A stretch of 64,000 nucleotides of DNA from Streptomyces violascens (GTDB lineage: Bacteria > Actinomycetota > Actinomycetes > Streptomycetales > Streptomycetaceae), in assembly GCF_014649955.1 (NCBI RefSeq), contig NZ_BMUA01000023.1, positions 62,001 through 126,000 of the forward strand, read 5' to 3'. Position 1 is the first letter of the stretch. Every line of letters begins with the position of its first letter. The notes below the pieces were generated by a model that searched no databases, was not told the origin of the DNA, and saw only the letters and a program-made list of their open reading frames with translations. A program made the position numbers and the translations under genes. Of this stretch, positions 60,352 to 64,000 are shown in pieces.

Positions 60352-62355
60352 GTGAGCGGAACCTCCGAAGGACCGGGTCAAGGACCCGCGACCACCCGGT
60401 CGCCGGTCACAGAGCGTCATATCGGCCGGCTCGGAGACGCCCTGGCCGAGCGCCCCCCGGAACGCGCCGGAGACCCCCCGCCCGAGCATCCGCCGGAACA
60501 GACCGGCCCCGCGCCGGACTCCTCCGCACAAGAGCGCGCGGCATCCCTCGCCGCCCAAGCCGCCGAACTCCTGGCCGCCCTGCGGGCCGAGCGGGCCGAG
60601 CAGGCCACCCGGCTCGCGGCCGGGCGCAGCGCCTCCGAACTGCGCGACTACCGGGCCGCCTTCAACGCCGCCCACCTCGCGATGGCGGTGGTCGACCGCG
60701 AGGGCACCGTCGTCGCCGCCAACGACGCGCTCGCCGAACTGCTCGGCACCGACCCGGCCGCGCTGCACGAGCAGGACGCCGCCGACCTCGTCGATCTGGC
60801 CTGCGACAACCGCACCTGGCACGCCTACCGCGAGGTCCTGCGCGGCGCCCGCAACCGGTTCCGCTGCACCCGCCGCCTCAAACACCCCGACGGGCACTCG
60901 CTCTGGGCCGAGGTCACCGTCGCGCCGGTGCCCGACAGCTCCAGCGTGCTGCTCTCCATCACGGACATCAGCGACCGGCGCGAGCTCCAGGCCCGCCTGC
61001 GCCACCTCCAGATGCACGACCCGGTGACCCGGCTGCCCAACCGCACCCTCTTCTTCGAGCGCCTCAACTCCGCGCTGGAGACGTCCACCTACGACGGCGG
61101 CACCGGCCGCATCGGGATCTGCTACCTCGACCTCGACGGGTTCAAGGCGGTCAACGACACCCTGGGCCACCGGGTCGGCGACCGGCTGCTCAGCGCGGTG
61201 GCGGCCCGCCTCACCGAGTGCGCCGACCAGTCCGGGTACGCGCGCAGCGGCGGGCACCTGGTGGCGCGGCTCGGCGGCGACGAGTTCGCCGTCCTGGTCG
61301 AGGACTCCACGGGTACGGAGCAGCTGGCCGAGCTCGCCCGCTCCGTACTCGAAGCCCTTCAGCAGCCCTTCGACCTGGCGGGCCAGCGCCTGTCGGTGTC
61401 GGCGTCGATCGGGGTGGTGGAGCGGGCCAGCGCCGGCACCACCGCGACCGGTCTGATGCAGGCCGCCGACACCACGCTGTACTGGGCGAAGGCCGACGGC
61501 AAGGCCCGCTGGACGCTGTTCGACCCCGAGCGCAACGCCCACCGCATGACCCGGCAGGCACTGTCCTCCACGCTCCGCCCCGCCGTGGAGCGCGGGGAAT
61601 TCGCGCTGGAGTACCAGCCGCTCGTGGGCATGGCCGACGGGGTGGTGCACGGGGTCGAGGCGCTGGTGCGCTGGAACCACCCGCAGTTCGGGATGCTGCC
61701 GCCGAATCGGTTCATCGGAATTGCTGAAGAAGACGGCTCGGTCGTCCAGCTCGGCCGCTGGGTGCTGCGCACCGCGTGCCGGCAGGCCCGTCGCTGGCAG
61801 ACCGAGCACCCGGACGTGCCGCCCATCTTCGTCAGCGTCAACGTCGCGGTGCGCCAGGTCTGGGACTCCGACCTGGTGGCGGACGTCGCCGAGATCCTCG
61901 CGGAGACCGGGCTCCCGCCCCAGCTGCTCCAGCTGGAGCTGACGGAGTCCGCGGTGATGGGTTCGGCGGGCCGCCCGCTCCAGGCCCTTCAGGCGCTGTC
62001 CGACATGGGCGTGCACATCGCGATCGACGACTTCGGCACCGGCTACTCCAACCTCGCCTATCTGAGCCGGCTCCCCGTCTCCGTCCTCAAACTGGACGGG
62101 TCGTTCGTGCGCGGTTTCCAGTACGACGAGGGCGGCGCGCACCCCAACCCGGCCGACGAGACCATCGTCGAGGCGATGGTCCAGCTCGCCCACCGGCTCG
62201 GGCTCACCGTCACCGCCGAGTGCGTGGAGACCGCCGACCAGGCCTCCCGGCTCGCCCGGATCGGCTGCGACACGGGCCAGGGCTGGCTCTACTCCCGGGC
62301 GGTCGCGCCGGACCGGATCGCCGAGATGGTCGCGCTGAGCCCGCAGAAGGTCTGA
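60352..62355 (+). CDS. cdgA: CdgA-like PAS-GGDEF-EAL protein (c-di-GMP turnover)
   Basis: A 667-residue protein from GTG 60352 (GGGAG 7 bases upstream). A Pro/Ala-rich N terminus with a coiled stretch (about 60-90) precedes a PAS domain (about 100-215). GGDEF domain: motif intact, LGGDEF near residue 306, so it may make c-di-GMP. EAL domain: EALVRW near 434, DDFGTGYSNL, LKLDGSF and ECVET, so it may also break it down. No membrane helix. Position and architecture match cdgA of S. coelicolor, which BldD controls during development; orn in this window clears the pGpG product. Confidence 0.88.
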   Translation: MSGTSEGPGQGPATTRSPVTERHIGRLGDALAERPPERAGDPPPEHPPEQTGPAPDSSAQERAASLAAQAAELLAALRAERAEQATRLAAGRSASELRDYRAAFNAAHLAMAVVDREGTVVAANDALAELLGTDPAALHEQDAADLVDLACDNRTWHAYREVLRGARNRFRCTRRLKHPDGHSLWAEVTVAPVPDSSSVLLSITDISDRRELQARLRHLQMHDPVTRLPNRTLFFERLNSALETSTYDGGTGRIGICYLDLDGFKAVNDTLGHRVGDRLLSAVAARLTECADQSGYARSGGHLVARLGGDEFAVLVEDSTGTEQLAELARSVLEALQQPFDLAGQRLSVSASIGVVERASAGTTATGLMQAADTTLYWAKADGKARWTLFDPERNAHRMTRQALSSTLRPAVERGEFALEYQPLVGMADGVVHGVEALVRWNHPQFGMLPPNRFIGIAEEDGSVVQLGRWVLRTACRQARRWQTEHPDVPPIFVSVNVAVRQVWDSDLVADVAEILAETGLPPQLLQLELTESAVMGSAGRPLQALQALSDMGVHIAIDDFGTGYSNLAYLSRLPVSVLKLDGSFVRGFQYDEGGAHPNPADETIVEAMVQLAHRLGLTVTAECVETADQASRLARIGCDTGQGWLYSRAVAPDRIAEMVALSPQKV

Positions 62356-62370
62356 GGTTCCGTACGCGGA

Positions 62371-62412
62371 CGGCCGCCCCGCTCCGCCGAACGGCGAGGA
62401 GTGGGGCGGCCG
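62371..62412. terminator. Bidirectional terminator between cdgA and the chitinase gene
   Basis: CGGCCGCCCC (62371-62380) pairs with 62403-62412, and the loop holds a second stem CTCCGCCG/CGGCGAGGAG. It lies in the 72-base gap between converging genes. Confidence 0.8.
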
Positions 62413-62427
62413 CGTGTGCGGGGGTGA

Positions 62428-64000
62428 TCAGCAGGCGCCGAGATCCTGCCAGACGCCCCACTGGCCGGTGGTGCCGGGCTGCTCGCCCTTCGTCCACCAC
62501 TGGGCCTTCCAGGTGTGACCGGCGTAGGAGACCTGGTTGCCGCCGGTGTAGGTGGCGGCGCCGTCCCACGCGGCGGCGGTGCACCCGCCGGGCGTCGGGG
62601 ACGGGCTGGTGGTGGCGGTCGGGGTCGGCGACGGGGAGCCGGTGGCCGTCGGCGTCGGGTCCGGGGATGAGGAGGGGGAGGAGCCGACCGCGGACACGAT
62701 CTCGCCCAGCAGCGTGGTGTTGTCGTCGAGGCCGAGCAGGCTGTACATCATGGCGCCGGCGAGGCCGCGCTGGTGGGCGTAGTCGGCGCGGGCCTGGATG
62801 GACTGCTTGTCGAGGCCGGTGAAGAACTCGCCGTCCTTGTAGAAGTACGAGGCCTTCGCGTCGGCGTCCCAGAAGGTGGTCGCCGGGTTGTCGACGATGC
62901 CGCCGAGCTCCTTGTAGAGCGCGGTGCCCGCGACCTGGCTGGTGGGCCGGGCGTTGGACGGGCCGGTCGCGGTCTGGGCGAGGCCGTTGTTGGTGGCGGG
63001 TACGCCCTTCCAGCCGCGGTAGTAGAACTCGTACCCGAGCGTGATCTTGTTGGCGGGGAAGCCGCCCGCGATGCCGTAGGCGGCGTTGCCGTCGATCCAG
63101 GAGTCGATCGCGTTGGAGATCGAGTACTTCTGGGTGCCGGGCTTGATCACGTCCGTCGGGTCGTTCGCGGGCGAGACCAGCGGGGACTGGTGGTACGTCG
63201 GACCGGTCGCGTTCCAGGCGCCGTGCATGTCGTACGTCATGATGTTGGCGTAGTCGAGGGACGCGCCGATCTTGTCCGTCTCGATGTTCTTGATCTTGTC
63301 CTGGCCGGCCGGGAGCGCCGCCGTCAGGAGGTAGTGCTTGCCGCCGTGCGCGGCTCCGTACGCATCAAGCTGCTTGCGGAACTCGGCGAGCAGGGCGGTG
63401 TAGTTGACCTTGTCCTCGGCGCCGTAGTGGTTGCCGAGGTGGCCGTCGGGCGAGCCCGGGTACTCCCAGTCGATGTCGACGCCGTCGAAGATCCCGGCCG
63501 CCGTGCCGTCGCCGCCGTACCCGCCGTCGACCGGCAGGTTTCCGGCTATGTACTGGTTGATGCAGGAGGAGACGAACTTCTTGCGGCTGGCGTCGGTGAG
63601 GGCCGCGTCGTGGAAGTACTTGGAGTACGTCCAGCCACCGAGAGAAATGTTGATCTTCAGCTTGGGATACTTGGCCTTGAGCTGCTTGAACTGATTGAAC
63701 ACGCCCACGATCGGCTGGTTCCAGGTGTCGGCGACACCGCTGACACTGTCGGCGGCCGAGAACGACTTCTGGTAGTCGGCGAACGAATCGCCCGCCCCGT
63801 CACCGGCGTTGGGGTTGTTGTCGTCGCCCGCCGCCTTGTTCGCCTCGAAACAGGTGAGGTTGGTGGGGTCGATGTTGCCGAACGAGTAGTTGAGGACGTC
63901 CAGTTTGCCCGCGATGCCCCGGGTGTCGAGGTGCTTGGGGTAGAAGGCGTTCCCGTACACGCTCCACTGGTCGTAGTACGCGATCTTCACGCCGCCGGTG
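62428..64000 (-). CDS. Secreted chitinase GH18 with C-terminal CBM5/12, N terminus off the window
   Basis: Partial: the reading frame continues past position 64000, so the signal and any N-terminal module are missing; about 524 residues are present. GH18 domain from KIAYYDQWSVYGN; catalytic stretch FDGVDIDWEYPG (DxDxE intact), MTYDMHGAW and a chitinase insertion domain (KITLGYEFYYRGWKG). A Ser/Pro/Thr linker leads to a C-terminal chitin-binding module of the CBM5/12 type (WDGAATYTGGNQVSYAG, WWTKGEQPG, WGVWQDLGAC). Longer and of a different subfamily from the GH18 gene at 42929. Confidence 0.9.
   Translation of the reverse strand, partial: TGGVKIAYYDQWSVYGNAFYPKHLDTRGIAGKLDVLNYSFGNIDPTNLTCFEANKAAGDDNNPNAGDGAGDSFADYQKSFSAADSVSGVADTWNQPIVGVFNQFKQLKAKYPKLKINISLGGWTYSKYFHDAALTDASRKKFVSSCINQYIAGNLPVDGGYGGDGTAAGIFDGVDIDWEYPGSPDGHLGNHYGAEDKVNYTALLAEFRKQLDAYGAAHGGKHYLLTAALPAGQDKIKNIETDKIGASLDYANIMTYDMHGAWNATGPTYHQSPLVSPANDPTDVIKPGTQKYSISNAIDSWIDGNAAYGIAGGFPANKITLGYEFYYRGWKGVPATNNGLAQTATGPSNARPTSQVAGTALYKELGGIVDNPATTFWDADAKASYFYKDGEFFTGLDKQSIQARADYAHQRGLAGAMMYSLLGLDDNTTLLGEIVSAVGSSPSSSPDPTPTATGSPSPTPTATTSPSPTPGGCTAAAWDGAATYTGGNQVSYAGHTWKAQWWTKGEQPGTTGQWGVWQDLGAC

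Overview
This window is about 64 kb of a high-GC actinomycete chromosome, almost certainly Streptomyces. Third-codon positions are strongly G/C, GTG starts and four-base stop/start overlaps are common, and the gene order follows the S. coelicolor core as I remember it: an acyl-CoA carboxylase/HMG-CoA lyase operon, desE, a hexosaminidase, glmS, adpA-orn, cebR/cebEFG-bglC, a chitinase, a two-component pair and a GGDEF-EAL protein. There is no transposase, phage, CRISPR array or biosynthetic megasynthase. It is a stable core segment, not an island.

Layout. 1-8.8 kb: a secreted NagZ-like glycosidase preceded by three 18-bp repeats, a lipoprotein, a secreted S28/S37 peptidase, a small secreted protein and a four-domain fused ABC exporter. 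8.8-15.3 kb: a thiamine-diphosphate enzyme with an agmatinase-family ureohydrolase, a divergent PucR regulator, an acyl-CoA dehydrogenase and a thioesterase. 15.7-22.9 kb: a TetR regulator divergent from a four-gene operon for methylcrotonyl-type carboxylase, HMG-CoA lyase and acyl-CoA dehydrogenase (leucine/branched-chain catabolism), with two matching 16-bp palindromes between them. 23-34.6 kb: an acetyltransferase, an iron-box-controlled siderophore-binding lipoprotein (desE) lying next to a GH20 hexosaminidase with no desferrioxamine genes between them, a second-type glmS, an acetate-transporter-family protein, a universal stress protein, then adpA (with its TTA codon) and orn. 34.7-44.4 kb: tRNA-His, the cellobiose regulon (cebR, cebEFG, bglC, perfect CebR operator), a MerR gene on a leaderless 19-bp-spacer promoter, and a CBM2-GH18 chitinase. 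45-64 kb: a two-component system, a spermidine-synthase-like protein, two short primase/polymerase-like proteins, an HTH-TPR regulator, a histidine phosphatase and a PAP2 protein. These are followed by a tightly coupled three-gene module (iron-sulfur RecB/Cas4-like nuclease, unknown protein, SF1 helicase), tRNA-Lys overlapping a CDS, an M6-like protease, a PAS-GGDEF-EAL protein (cdgA) and a second chitinase running off the edge.

How it works together. Much of the window concerns using insoluble polysaccharide and peptide (two chitinases, GH20 and GH3 hexosaminidases, cellobiose uptake and hydrolysis, two secreted proteases, amino-sugar synthesis by GlmS), next to central developmental regulators (adpA, cdgA). 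The best candidate for an undescribed system is the nuclease/unknown/helicase operon at 53.1-57.1 kb. Other notable points are a GC-rich element that recurs just after stop codons and also sits inside the pucR reading frame, and several unassigned operator-like repeats upstream of glmS, cdgA, adpA and the first gene. Gene identities come from reading motifs and remembered synteny; no database search was run.
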